Below, one piece after another: positions 53,901-64,000 of a DNA stretch of 64,000 nucleotides. The stretch comes from Tetradesmus obliquus. Its lineage: Eukaryota; Chlorophyta; Chlorophyceae; Sphaeropleales; Scenedesmaceae. The position numbers and the translations under genes were made by a program. Positions within the stretch are counted from its first letter, which is position 1. Each line of letters begins with the position of its first letter. The DNA lies in contig CP126200.1 of NCBI GenBank assembly GCA_030272155.1, forward strand, positions 3,348,001-3,412,000, written 5' to 3'. Below the pieces are notes generated by a model. It saw only the letters and a program-made list of their open reading frames with translations. It made no database searches and was not told where the DNA came from.

Positions 53901-56900
53901 CACTCCACCACCACAACAACACCCATCTGCACAGCGCCAGCGCCAGCGCATCCTCCAGCCTGTCCTTGGCCGCAGGCAACATGCTTTATGCCGCATGCTT
54001 TAAACCCTTGGGTAAAGACACATAACTTGTTTCAGATACAACCACTTGAAACTATCTTAACCACCCACCTGCGGTGTGGCGCGCGAGTGCGTCCTCCAGG
54101 CGGTCCACGCCCCCAGGCACCTCCAGCTGCAGGTCCAGGCACGCCTCATAGCGGCGGCTGGCAGCGCCGCAGCCGCCACACACCACCTGCAGCACAATGG
54201 CAGTACAACAACAGAGCATGAGGCAAATGCTTTGCTTGGTAACAAGGCAGCAGTGTGGCCCTGTTATGAGCTGCAGGTCAAAGCACGCCTCGTGCAGCCT
54301 GCTGGCGGCGCCGCAGCCGCCACACACCACCTGCAGCAGGCGGCATACAAAAGCACACGCAATCAACAGCCATCCGGCGGAAAGCGGCACAAACCGACAC
54401 CGGGAGGACCGTGAAAACGTGTCAAGGCATTGGAAGCGGAGCAGCAATCTGGTCATATGATGCAGCAGGCAGTTGTAAAGCCACTGCAACAGTTGGGGCG
54501 GGAATAGTGGTGTTGGCACTTTGTTGTATGGTGGGCAGCAGATGCTGCCTGCAGAGTGCAGCACGCACAACATGCGTCACAGCTGACCAGTTGCTGAGAA
54601 TGTGCTATGCACCGTTGCTGGTGCCTGCCGCTGCTGCTGCTGCTGCCGCTGCGCACCTGGCTGCGCAGGTAGCCTCCAAACACGTGGTGCACCAGCGTAG
54701 TCTCCTGCGTGCTGCAGCAGCACACAAACACACAAGCACGCACCACAGTAGCAGCAGCAGTACACAACACGTAAACAATGGTCATTGAGGTAAGTCCCAC
54801 AAAGGGCCGGGATGAGCCAGCAGAAGAAGCAGGCTGAACCATCTGAACATAGCAGTCCCAGCCTTACTGCATGTCGCACCGCTCCTTGCTGCCATACTCA
54901 ATCAGCGACTTGTTGACTCAGGCTTTTAATCCCACCCCCACAACGCATATCGACACGCTCCTTTCAGCCATAGCTTGAGCAGTCTTTTTTACAAAAGGTG
55001 AAAACAGAGCTAAGCCTCCGCTGCCCCCTCACCGCATGTCAAAGCGCTCCTTGCCGCCGTAGTTGGTCAGCTGGATGGCCTCCAGCGTGTTGAGCAGGCT
55101 GTAGAAGAACTCGTGCGCGTCCTCCTGCCGCCCCAGGCTGAGCGTCTTGGCAAAGCGCCGCAGGTGGCTCAGCAGCGGCCGCACCGACACCTCCGAGCCA
55201 ACAGGAGCCTCCGCCATGCGCTTGCACAGCACCTGCACACATGTTTGAGTGTGAATGGATTTGTCATGACGTGTTATGATGTTATGGTGCGAGTTGGGTG
55301 ACATCAGCAGGCAGGTTGCATGTTTGGGCCATATGCTTGCATAGTGCGCGGGCTCTTACAACACTGCTACAGAGGCCATGATACAGCGGGTGCTGGCCGC
55401 TGATGCACCCTGCTGTGTTTATTCGCGCTACAGCCACAGCTGGCCGACGCCGCTGCTGCTGCTGCTGCTGCTCACACCACTAAGCCCCTTGCTGCATCCA
55501 CCTGGCTCAGCACACATCTCAAGGGATACACATAACAGCCCACCACACAGCCCCGCTTGCTGCCTGCTTGGCCGCTGCCAGCCCTACACTGCTGGCCCTC
55601 CCAGTGCTGCTGCTGCCACTGCTTTCCTGCATGTCACTGTGCAGGCCACTGCTCCCCTTCGCGATGATAGCCACACACACCTGCAGCTGGCACAGTAGGC
55701 ACCACTCGTTGCCGGGCTTGTTGCAGTCCCTGCTGTGCAGCCCCTGGTCCAGATAAGCTCGCAGCGGCCGGCTAGCCAGCAGGCACTGCAGCGCCGAGTT
55801 TGCATAGCAGTTGTTGCCGTGGTTGGTAAGCCCAATTGGCGGCCGCCTGCAGCTGGTCCTGTTGTGGCAGAGCTGCAGGTAGTGCTGGTAGGAGAACAGC
55901 ACCTGCCGCGGCACTGGCGCATCCTCATTTGGGTCGAGGGGTGGCGGCTTGCTGAGGCTGCCGTTGCTTGCAGGATGGCCGCTGCTGCTGCCCAGTGCGG
56001 CTGCTGCAGTCTGCGCAGCAGCCTGCTTCTGCAGGTTGTCGCATTCAAACTTGTGGTTGGAGCCCCAGTCCTTGCGCTGGCATGCTATCGAGCTGCGAGG
56101 TGAGTTGGCAGCAGCAGCAGAGCCATAGCCAAAGACAGCAGGGGCAGGCGCAGAGAGAGGCAGGGTGAGCAGCGATACAGCAACAGGAGGCAGTATACAT
56201 GATGCAGGTGCGTAATGTACCGTGCACCAGAACCTGCAGCCATTACTAATAATTTATGGGCAGTATGTGCCGAGCAAGGCCCTGCTGCCCTTGTTGCGTC
56301 ATCTTGGCTTCGACGCCTGCTGCCCTCACTGTGCGTTTGATACATCAGTGGCGCTACTTCATCCCAGCAGGGAGTGCGCGCTGCTGTTGCACGCACAGCT
56401 GCTGGTGCTGTAGCTGAAAGATGTATGGTGTTAAGAACACTGAGTCAGACACATTGAGTGCCACGACCGCTACTGCCTCTCCGCATGCCATGCTACTGCT
56501 TGCTGCCTTGCTACTGCTTGCTGCCTGCTGCGTGCTACAGCCCGGCATGGCTCCTGCAAGCAGCTCTCACCAGTACTTGACAGACTTGCACCTGCTGCAG
56601 TGCGTGGTGGTGGGCTTGCTGCAGACTCTGCACAGCCCCGCATCAATGGACATCCGTCTGGCGATTGCTGAGCGCTCCCACCAAGGCTCCCCGTCTAACG
56701 AGGTCCTAGCAGCAAACACGTGCTGCCGCAGGTCCTGAGAGTCCCGCCACAAGCCCGCAATACTGCACCACAGTAAGATCACAGAGGCTTGAAGCTTCGA
56801 CAGCGCAAACAGCAGCGCAAAGACAGCTGGAGGGCACTGCTGTGGTGGCAAGAGCTGCTAGTGTGCCTGATGATTGAGACGCAGCTGCGGCTCGACAGCC

Positions 56901-57282
56901 ACGGCTGAGCTGCTGTTGCTGCGGCTGCCAGACTTATGAATTAGAATAAGAAAGCCTCCGCATGCCATGTCATTCTGCTTGCGGCTCTTTGCTGTGGAGG
57001 TGTGCTACTGCTGTTGCTACTGCTGCTGATGCTGCTGCTACTGCTGATGCATGGTGCCAATACCTGGGCAGATCCTGGTGCTGGGAGTTACATGCAAACT
57101 GATTGATATGCACACAGACTTTGATTGCAAGGCAGACGCCACGGCCAATAGCTGATGCTCTCAGGCCGAGGCACCCAGGCAACACTGCCCAGCTGCTGGT
57201 GCAAATCGAACAATACCAACCTTGCGTAGATGAAAACAACGATGATAAGAACTCCAATGCCAGCCCCAACCAGATGGATCAT
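50904..57282 (-). CDS. Ubiquitin-specific protease with N-terminal membrane anchor and MYND zinc finger (plant UBP15-19 type)
   Basis: A cysteine deubiquitinase. Nine minus-strand exons (57282-57221, 56762-56571, 56092-55681, 55232-55033, 54711-54657, 54186-54069, 53339-53188, 52927-52817, 52388-50904) give 928 aa. Residues 1-21 are a membrane anchor (MIHLVGAGIGVLIIVVFIYA). The MYND finger (about 62-102) reads CRVCSKPTTTHCSRCKSVKY, then CSIACQRKDW and HKFEC, joined across an intron. The USP core has the Cys box PIGLTNHGNNCYANSALQCL (C180), QEDAHEFFYSLLNTLEAI, TTLVHHVFGGYLRSQVVCGG, LVLCLKRFGTGRFGKI, and the His box NSTSFGHYICFVRTADGRWY (H442) with NAYMLFYTRDTP. Two CxxC pairs (CGGC, CDGC) make the USP zinc knuckle. 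Residues beyond ~490 are Gln/Ala/Ser-rich and end Lys-rich (KKGSKGKKKR). The Cys box has NNC where most USPs have NTC. Confidence 0.92.
52534..52682 (-). repeat. Two copies of the 3' end of USP exon 8 with donor
   Basis: On the plus strand GGCCGCACCTGGTCCAGGTG CACGATCACGCC (52809-52840) is repeated as GGCCGCACCTAGTCCAGGTG CACGATCACACC at ~52533 and CTCACCTGGTCCAGGTGCCG ACGGTCACGCC at ~52639. Both lie downstream in gene direction and keep a donor-like GTGCGG or GTGAGG. Confidence 0.92.
53588..54331 (-). repeat. Array of partial copies of USP exon 6 on both sides of the intact exon
   Basis: The intact exon is 54186-54069 (minus). Upstream in gene direction, 54331-54269 repeats its acceptor and first half (VVCGGCGAASRLHEACFDLQ). 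Downstream, 53868-53795, 53743-53670 and the shorter 53632-53587 repeat its second half with donor (plus strand CACCTGCGGTGTGCCGCGCG and GGCACCTCCAGCTGCAGGTC). A faint fifth piece lies near 53930-53975. The 3'-part copies also share flanking intron sequence (GGTCTGGCCA..CAGACACC) with each other. Confidence 0.94.
54870..54915 (-). repeat. Copy of the 3' end of USP exon 4
   Basis: ACTGCATGTCGCACCGCTCC TTGCTGCCATACTCAATCAG (plus strand) mirrors exon 4's end CCGCATGTCAAAGCGCTCCT TGCCGCCGTAGTTGGTCAG at 55032, with about 80 percent identity, downstream in gene direction. Confidence 0.85.
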
Positions 57283-58518
57283 TCAAAAGCTCTCCAGCTT
57301 CGGACTGCTGCTGCACAGGCCATCAACACAGACCCCTTATCCTTTCGCCTACTGCAGCCAAAGCAAACCAAATTATATGTAACACTGAGACAGCCTTTTC
57401 GTCGATACGCAGCTGGGAGTGCAGGCAGAATCCAAATCAAATGGTCGCACGTAAAAAGTGCACTGGGTCTTGCGATTTTGCGAGGTGCAAAGTCAACCTC
57501 TTAATACTACCAGCCGTCACCGGCACTGACGATCCTGCTGTGGGACATGCCATGTTGGCGCGACGGTCAAGTTGCCAGTCAGGCTGGCTTGACTACAAGG
57601 GACTGTCAGGACCAGACACGGCAGGCTTCAGGTGGCTGGGATCGCAACAGAACCCGTACAGGTGTAAAAGATAGGTTATTCACAGCGTCATGGTGTTACA
57701 AACAGGAAGGACCCATCAAGAGCTCAAGGGGACGAGCAAACCAGTCACTGGCATTGGCAGTGAGCGAGTGCATCTTGCACATCAACATCAACCGCACTGC
57801 TCATCTGATCATCACCCCTCATGTGCCAAGCCTCGACTGGCGGATTTCAGACCAACTGACAGAGCTGAAGCTCCTGCAAACAGACACATGCAAATAGTCA
57901 AACCAGTGCCAAACCGTGTGACGTGCAGTGTCGATCGCATTTGCCAGCCACTGTACACTGGATAGCCGTGTTAAGCCAGGCGCACACAGCCGAGCGTGTA
58001 TCACACTATTTCAGATAGCACGCACCCTGGCCTTGGAAGCAAGCTTCAAGACAGCTGTTGAGAGCAGCAATCACAGGATTCACTCTCTGCAACAGGGCCC
58101 CTCCGCCGGGTAGACACCGTGCTTATGGTGTGCATGGTGACCATGCTGTCAAAGCAGTGCACAGTAATGAATCGCTGAATCATGCAGCAGCACAGCGGAC
58201 AAAGAGCCATGCACACTCGTTCTCAGATACCAGCCATGCACAGGCTTGTTCAGCGTGCCAGGATGGAGCTCAGTTAGCTTGCTTCACGCCTGCTAGCTCT
58301 CCCTGCACTGAGCGTCGACAAGGGTTGGCGCCCAAGGGACAAGAGCGACGCCTAGGAACAACAGCAACAATGTGTTTGCAGCGCACAGGCACATGGCACA
58401 CATCTCTGTGCGCCCGTTCGTGCAGCAGCAGTTGCAAACCAGACTCAGAACCAAAAACCCAGGGCGAGGAGGGCCACCACCAGCGCCCAGGCATGTTGCG
58501 CTGATTGCAGCACCCTAC
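57283..58518. other. Intergenic stretch upstream of USP
   Basis: No gene recognised on either strand. Open frames of 60-148 codons lack starts in context, splice borders or family resemblance. Confidence 0.45.
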
Positions 58519-59685
58519 TCATGGTTTCACCACACACTTCCCCAACACAGTCGGCTGCACATCCTGGAACCACTCTCGCGCCACGTTGCACCAGTGCCCT
58601 GCTGTGCTGTACCCAGTATCCTTTGGCCACTTCAGCCCGTGTGCAGCACCGCACACCAGCGGTTGCAGCATCACTTTCCCGCCATTCAGCTGTGGAAGCA
58701 TTGCCTGGCAGGTGCCTGCGCCTGGCAGGTTCCGCAGGCAGGTTTTGCCGTTTGTTGACGCACACTCTGGATGGCCACCAAGGCCCATGCGCACAGGTAC
58801 TGTTTCAAACAGCTTGGGCATTCCTGGGATGCACTTCCAGCTTGCTGCAGCTCCCCCTAGTGGGGTTAGCGCCTCCCTGGCCTTGCTGCTGCGGATTGGG
58901 CAGCGCAGGCAGCTGCTGCTGCTGGCAATGTTAGCCAGTGCAGGTACCTTGCCGCCGCACGCTACGCAGAACACAGCTGCTGGGTCTGCTGCTGCTGCTG
59001 CAGCAGCGTCCGCAGACACCTTCAGTGCGCAGCCTGCTGTAAGTGTCAGGGGCAGCTCTGCGGCCCAGGTGGTCAAGCTGCTGTCTGTATCTTGATATGT
59101 TGAGCGCTCCCGCACTATCCGCATGGTGAACTGCTGCTTGCCGTCCCTTGCTTTGCTGACAAACAGCTGCCATGTGTTGGTGAGGTCTGTGCAGTAGCCA
59201 GCGCCAGGAAAGCAGCTTGCAGGACGGGGCTTGAACACAGTTAGCAGCGCGCTGCTGCCGTCTGCAGCAAGTTCCATACATGGCCCCATGGGAACGCCAT
59301 CTGCTGGGTTGAATAGCATGGATTCAGGATCTAAGGCCTTTGGCGCATCTGCTGCTGGAGCTGGCTTGCCTGCTGCACATGCTGCTGCTACTGGCGCCAG
59401 GGATCGCAAACAGAGGCGCGTCTTGGTGGATGGCGGCAAAGGAGGTCGTGTTTCTACATATATAGCCGATTCTGACGGCCTGATTGGGCTCTGAGATCGG
59501 GCTGTGTTGTCACCAGGGCTGACAAATTGTGGCACTATGCTGTAGACTTCCTCCCTGAGGGTGATCGCCCAAGCAGCTCCAGGTAGCGGTTTAAGCAGAC
59601 CTAGTCGACAATCGCAAGCAGCTGGCCATACATGCACTACGAGTGCGAGCAGCACCAATGCTGAAGCACACCGAAAGTGCTCCAT
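58519..59685 (-). CDS. Single-exon secreted Cys-rich protein of unknown function
   Basis: An uninterrupted 388-codon frame on the minus strand, unusual here because neighbouring genes have 5-14 exons. The start at 59685 gives a typical signal peptide (MEHFRCASALVLLALVVHVW PAAC). The mature part has roughly twenty cysteines spread along the chain (e.g. CFPGAGYCTDLTNTW, CVACGGKVPALANI, CLRCPIRSS, CLRNLPGAGTCQAML, HWCNVAREWFQDV), Pro/Ala stretches and an Ala run near 235-245. It ends VLGKCVVKP without a hydrophobic tail, so it is probably released rather than anchored. No family recognised; extracellular or wall location is inferred from signal and cysteines. Lack of introns may reflect retroposition or simply its class. 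Confidence 0.75.
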   Translation of the reverse strand: MEHFRCASALVLLALVVHVWPAACDCRLGLLKPLPGAAWAITLREEVYSIVPQFVSPGDNTARSQSPIRPSESAIYVETRPPLPPSTKTRLCLRSLAPVAAACAAGKPAPAADAPKALDPESMLFNPADGVPMGPCMELAADGSSALLTVFKPRPASCFPGAGYCTDLTNTWQLFVSKARDGKQQFTMRIVRERSTYQDTDSSLTTWAAELPLTLTAGCALKVSADAAAAAAADPAAVFCVACGGKVPALANIASSSSCLRCPIRSSKAREALTPLGGAAASWKCIPGMPKLFETVPVRMGLGGHPECASTNGKTCLRNLPGAGTCQAMLPQLNGGKVMLQPLVCGAAHGLKWPKDTGYSTAGHWCNVAREWFQDVQPTVLGKCVVKP

Positions 59686-61176
59686 GCCACTACCAAGCTA
59701 TGGTGTGATACAGACGCAATACATATGTTAAGCTATATTTGATGTTGTTTTGAATAAATCAATGTCGATTCCGTCCAGCAGAGGTTGCAGGAAGCTGTTC
59801 GTATAATAGCAGGCTATCACAGGGTTGATAATGAATTTGCGGCAGTTGAAGACCGTAATTAAGAACAGCTGTATGTGTTGTTCTTTTGTGCGATCAATCC
59901 GTCTCCCAACATGTCTTGCACTGTGACATGACAGCAGCTGCCAGCTGCCAACATGAAGTGACCGAAGAAACCTCGTGGAGCCTGTGCACAGAGCTCATAC
60001 GTAACAAAAAAAGCAATACAAGTCCTGAACTGCCCTACCGTCGATCCCCCTGCCACCTTTCTGTTTGTTAGTCTGGTTCCCCCAGCACTGACCCTTATTT
60101 GCCATGCTTTGGCATGCCTGCGTCAACATTGTGCTTCATGTTCGCGCACTTCATCGGTTTACAGCTTGTCTTTATTTGTATTGTTTACTCCGCTTTGTGC
60201 TGTCCGCCAATGCTGCTGCCTTCAGCACTGTGATTTGTTGTTGCTGCTGTTTGACCTGTGAAGCCCGGTTGCATTTCTGCTTGTCATGTTGGGTGCATGT
60301 GTAATTTGTATATCAGTGTGAGCTATCTCAATGGTATGTCGACCTGAACCATCTCAGTCAATCATCGTCAATGTGTGTGCAGGAACGACTTGCAATTTCA
60401 AGACCTGGCTCTTCTGAGGCCTTGTCACTCAAGTGTCCACCGGCTATTTGCGTCCATAACTATGCATGTTTTCAGCAGCATCAAAGTACTGCATCATAGA
60501 CATAAATACTTACGGATCAATACACCCGGTGTATGCGGTGACCGCATCGACGATCTACATCTTCTGGCATATATGCCATCTTCTGGCATATATACAACGT
60601 GTGCTTCGTGCTGCGTGCACGGAAACCCTGTAAACTGGATATAAATTTAAACATTGCAACATTTAAAGTTGATATACGTCGCTGGTTAGTGGTGAAAAGG
60701 CGTGTGCGGGGCGGGGCGGGGCCGTCGCTGTGTCATTTTGTTGCTAGGGCGAAAGGGCTTTGCGCCTACGCTACATACGTTAGGGCAGTATCAAACATTA
60801 GGCAGGTTGTTGCTGGAAGGCTTTAATAGCAAGGTGGCAACTGTGGTGACAGAGAGACACATTGGTTCAACCAATTTGGTTGTCTGTGTTTGGATGACTT
60901 GCAAGGCTGCGAGCACGCGACCATCAAGCTATTTTGTGCTTTTGCCAGACATTTTTACATTTGATTGCAATGGCTGCATCCCAGCGGTCGATCGCAGCAC
61001 GCAGCACGTGTCACTGCAAGCTTGCGGGTTCTACCATGATCCCATGATCCGCACTCTATTAGATATGCGCACATGTGTCTGGTTGTCACCTCAATCACAA
61101 GATCTTGATTTTTTTTAGTAGGAGGTTGTCTTCCCCCCTGGTATCAGCAAGCAGGCTACTGTGTCGAGCAGCAAAC
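59686..61176. other. Intergenic stretch between divergent genes
   Basis: No gene recognised. It holds a short direct repeat at 60559-60596 (ATCTTCTGGCATATAT occurring twice) and a GC-rich GGGGCGGGGCGGGG patch at ~60708. Confidence 0.5.
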
Positions 61177-62368
61177 ATGGCCTTGGCTAGCACCAGCAAA
61201 GCGCAACATGTGCTGGTCCTGCCTCCCTCAGGCAGCAACATGGCGCTCTTCTACGAATGCACGGACCTCAGCGACTGAGTAATCGTCACTGAGAGGGATG
61301 GCCAGGCCCGCTCATGCCACAAAGTGGTGCTCAGTGCAGCAAGTGCTGTGTTCAGGGCCATGTTTGTGAGCAGCGACATGCTGGAAGCAAGCAGTGGCAG
61401 GGTAGTGATCAAGGAGGCAGAGCCTGAGGTAGTGCAGCTGCTGCTGCAGGACATGTACGGGCTGGAGGTGCAGGTGGCTGTGCAGCAGGTGCGCTGTGTA
61501 GACATGTGATGGGTGCGTGGGTTTAGGGGTGGGCTTATGGGTGTCGGGGTACAAAGGCAAGAGCTTCAGGACGTGCGTACATGTGTGCGCGTGGGTGCAG
61601 AGTGGAGCAGGTGGGCTGTGATTGCAGTGGTCACAACGAAATATGCGTGTACACAGCTTTGGGCGTGTACAGGGCGCAGGTGTCTGTAGGGGCATCGGGG
61701 TACATGCAAGGACTTTGTATGTGTGCACAGCGCCATGCCTATGTGTGGTGTACCCAGGCAATAACACCACCTTGAGTGCAGCGACTACACGTTGCTTGCC
61801 CCTGCTGACGCTGCAGAGCATGTTCCTGCACCATTGGCCTTGCAGGTGGCAGCACTGTACCAGCTGGCAGACCAGTACCAGGTTCAGGCTCTGCTACAGC
61901 AGCTGGTGGATGCTGTGAGCGCCACACCTTTTCAGCTGGAAACTCTGGTGCAGCTGATGCCAAAGGCAGCAGCCCTAGGCGACACTGCAACCCAGCTTAG
62001 GACTCAACTGGCTCAGCATGCAGCAAGTCACATTGCTGACTTCGTGCTGAAGCAGCCAGAGTGTGTGAAGCAGTGGGGCTTGCTGGAGGTGCAGCTGCTC
62101 ATGCAGAGTCCAGCAGTATCAGCTTGCCAGGGCCTGCTGCTGGCAGCAATCTGGCTGGCAGGTGGTGCTGAGCGGCTGCAGCATTTGGAGTGGGATGCAG
62201 CAGAAGGTGCAGCTGGAGCTCTTGCAATATGAGCAGCTGAGGTACTTGCAGCAGCAGCAGGATGTGTTGGAGCTGCCAGGCTTGGCAGCTGCGCTGTTCA
62301 GGGAATGCATTCGCCGCATGGACAAGGCCATCCGATACCCATATGTCAATACTTCTGTGTTCAACTAG
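61177..62368 (+). pseudogene. BTB-BACK domain gene with an internal stop and a frameshift
   Basis: BTB-BACK proteins are usually substrate adaptors of CUL3 ubiquitin ligases. The frame starts at 61177 (MALASTSKAQHVLVLPPSGS), enters the BTB core at ALFYECTDLSD and meets a TGA at 61276. Directly after it the domain continues in the same frame: VIVTERDGQARSCHKVVLSA, ASAVFRAMFVSSDMLEASSG and VVQLLLQDMYGLEVQ. A second exon from 61846 gives VAALYQLADQYQVQALLQQL, MPKAAALGDTATQLRTQLA and the BACK-like HIADFVLKQPECVKQWGLLE. Near 62195-62210 coding character shifts frame to QQKVQLELLQYEQLRYLQQQ and LPGLAAALFRECIRRMDKAI, ending at 62366-62368. Two lesions point to a decaying gene, or to sequence errors. 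More exon-like pieces may follow to ~63170. Confidence 0.7.
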
Positions 62369-63681
62369 AGGGTATCGGGGCTGGCTGGTGCGTGCAGGTG
62401 TGCGTGGATGTGCGGATGTAGCGTGTTGGTGTGTTCTTGCAGCGCCATTGCGCAGACAGTGTCGTGGTTCGTAGCACTGATACTGCATATGCTGCGGCCA
62501 ACCAGTGATTTGCAGCCTCGACACTCTGGTGGCATGCAACATATTGATCAAGCTCAGCTGATTGCCGCAGGAAGGCTGATTGCTGGTGGGCAGTGGACTA
62601 TGGCAAGTCCACTACTGCTGTGCACCATTGGACTGTTGGCCACAATGCTTGCGAGCTCCAGGGCCTGAAAGATCGTACTACCTCAAGCTTCCTGCCAGGA
62701 TGCACGCTTCAACATTGTACTGTTGATGAGCGTTGAGGGGTACAGCACTGCCATGTCAGCAATTGAACTGAGTGGGGGAATTGCCGATTCAAAGCACATT
62801 GTACAGCCTGTACAAGCAAGATGCGCAGCTTCACTGTGGCTTTATATGTAACATGGCATTGATGGCGGCATCGCTGGACTAGCAGCGGCCTGTGCACATG
62901 CTCCTGCAGCTGCATGTAAGCTGGCCGGCATGCACTGCAGACTCTGCTCTGGCAGACTCTAGAGCAGATCTGCTCAACCTGAGCCCAGGGCATCACTGGC
63001 ACTGCCTTCTGAAAGAAGTACGCATGCTGCGTGCTGAGAAGACTGTTTATCAGAGTCTGATCAGCAATTGGACGTTGTTGGTTACCATTGAAAAGTGGAT
63101 CGATGCAAAGATGAAACAAATCAATTATGGAGAGATTGTGGGAGGCAGCATCAGAGGCGTGCTGCTGTAGCCCATCAAGCAGCTGCTGCGTAGTAAATGT
63201 GTAACATACATGCTATAACACACCGCATGTCCTGTTAGACTCAGACGTCTCAACTGCGGCATGCATGAAATACAATACAACCTAGGATGCACCTGCAAGC
63301 TCCGATCCTGAGAGAGCAATCATCTGTCAACGCACACACAATACACGGTGGCATAACCTGCCGCAAGACAACAGCACAAGTGGAGGCACCAGCAGCTGCT
63401 GTACGAACAGCACTTTGCAACTGATGCTGCACTTGCTGCCCGTTTGCGCTGTGCTGGACCGTCATGTTGACGAGGACTGCCAAGCCAACCCAGCACTGAA
63501 CAGCCTGTCCTAGTAGAGAGGGGCTGCACAGGCAACGCCATGCTCCAGGAAGACTCAGCACCTTGTGACAGGCGACAGTCTCTCAACAGCTGCAACAGTG
63601 CTTCAGATAATCCACAACACAACAGCAGACACCACAGCTGCGCAGCTTCGCGTTGGTCTACCTCACGTGCGCCTGCCCAAG
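62369..63681. other. Downstream flank of the BTB-BACK gene, exon-like scraps only
   Basis: CTTGCAG at 62437-62443 precedes a short open piece, and NIVLLMSVEGYSTAMSAIEL at ~62710 has coding flavour, but no consistent model results. They may be the remaining exons of the broken gene. Confidence 0.3.
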
Positions 63682-63990
63682 TCACCACAGCAGCATTGCG
63701 GCAACAATTGTGCTGTGGCTTCCGTGTTTGCTGTCTTCACCATTCAAGGATGAAGGAGGTTCCACATCCACCAGCTGGGCAGATGCTGCTGTCAGCTCTC
63801 TCAGGCTCAACTCCGCCAGTGCATTGACCCCTATCAAGTACAAATGACGTGCATTGAGCCAAGGTGGCAGCAGTGCCGGCCGTGTGCTACAATGGACCAC
63901 ATCTGTTGATGAGAAGCAGATCGCCGCCGTACAACGCAGCACACAGCATAGCGCTGCAAGTTGACAAGCAGCAACCATGAAAGGAAGCAC
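63682..63990 (-). CDS. Possible start of a minus-strand hypothetical protein
   Basis: ATG at 63990 opens 102 codons beginning with a hydrophobic MLPFMVAACQLAALCCVLRC (signal-like), then LLPPWLNARHLYLIGVNALA and ELSLRELTAASAQLVDVEPP. No family recognised. The plus strand is also open here, so the call is weak. Confidence 0.25.
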   Translation of the reverse strand: MLPFMVAACQLAALCCVLRCTAAICFSSTDVVHCSTRPALLPPWLNARHLYLIGVNALAELSLRELTAASAQLVDVEPPSSLNGEDSKHGSHSTIVAAMLLW

Positions 63991-64000
63991 TCCAACCTCC

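Overview
This is a nuclear DNA window from a green alga. The genes are intron-rich, coding exons are dense in CAG-type runs (polyGln, polyAla and polySer depending on frame), many introns end in (CTG)n-CTGCAG, and TGTAA motifs occur where algal poly(A) signals would be expected. The protein families fit Viridiplantae: a MutS homologue closest to plant MSH7, a plant-type USP with an N-terminal membrane anchor and MYND finger, fasciclin proteins and a hybrid histidine kinase. A chlorophycean alga (Chlamydomonadales or Sphaeropleales) is my inference; the species cannot be named from this sequence.

Layout. 1-3943 (+): 3' half of the XPD/ERCC2 helicase. 4664-9652 (+): choline-transporter-like protein, 13 exons, 784 aa. 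10822-18678 (+): MSH7-like mismatch repair protein, 11 exons, 1733 aa, with a polyGln N-terminus. 18679-27480: gene-poor, with a tRNA-like element, a ~320-bp satellite, a fragmentary minus-strand gene containing a retroposed insertion with target-site duplication, and small uncertain genes. 27484-31013 (+): tafazzin-type acyltransferase, 5 exons, 405 aa. 31657-40611 (+): membrane hybrid histidine kinase, 14 exons, 1157 aa. 42758-45006 and 46620-49690 (-): a tandem pair of fasciclin (FAS1) proteins. 50904-57282 (-): MYND-USP deubiquitinase, 9 exons, 928 aa. 58519-59685 (-): single-exon secreted Cys-rich protein. 61177-62368 (+): BTB-BACK gene broken by a stop and a frameshift. For the multi-exon genes I derived the splice junctions by hand; in every complete model the summed exon lengths are a multiple of three and the joined protein follows its family.

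The most unusual feature is a recurrent architecture. In at least five independent genes, short direct copies (about 25-125 bp) of an exon end, together with its splice site and some flanking intron, lie in the neighbouring intron. Copies carrying an acceptor always lie upstream of the intact exon; copies carrying a donor always lie downstream. The arrays reach five or six copies (XPD, USP) and include signature motifs: kinase G2 box, H-box lead-in and acyltransferase FPEG. This looks like ongoing tandem duplication across exon-intron borders, leaving decoy exons and duplicate splice sites throughout the genes.

The genes do not form one pathway. They cover DNA repair (XPD, MSH7), membrane lipid and choline transport (tafazzin, CTL), signalling (histidine kinase), protein turnover (USP, BTB-BACK) and cell surface (FAS1 pair, Cys-rich protein).
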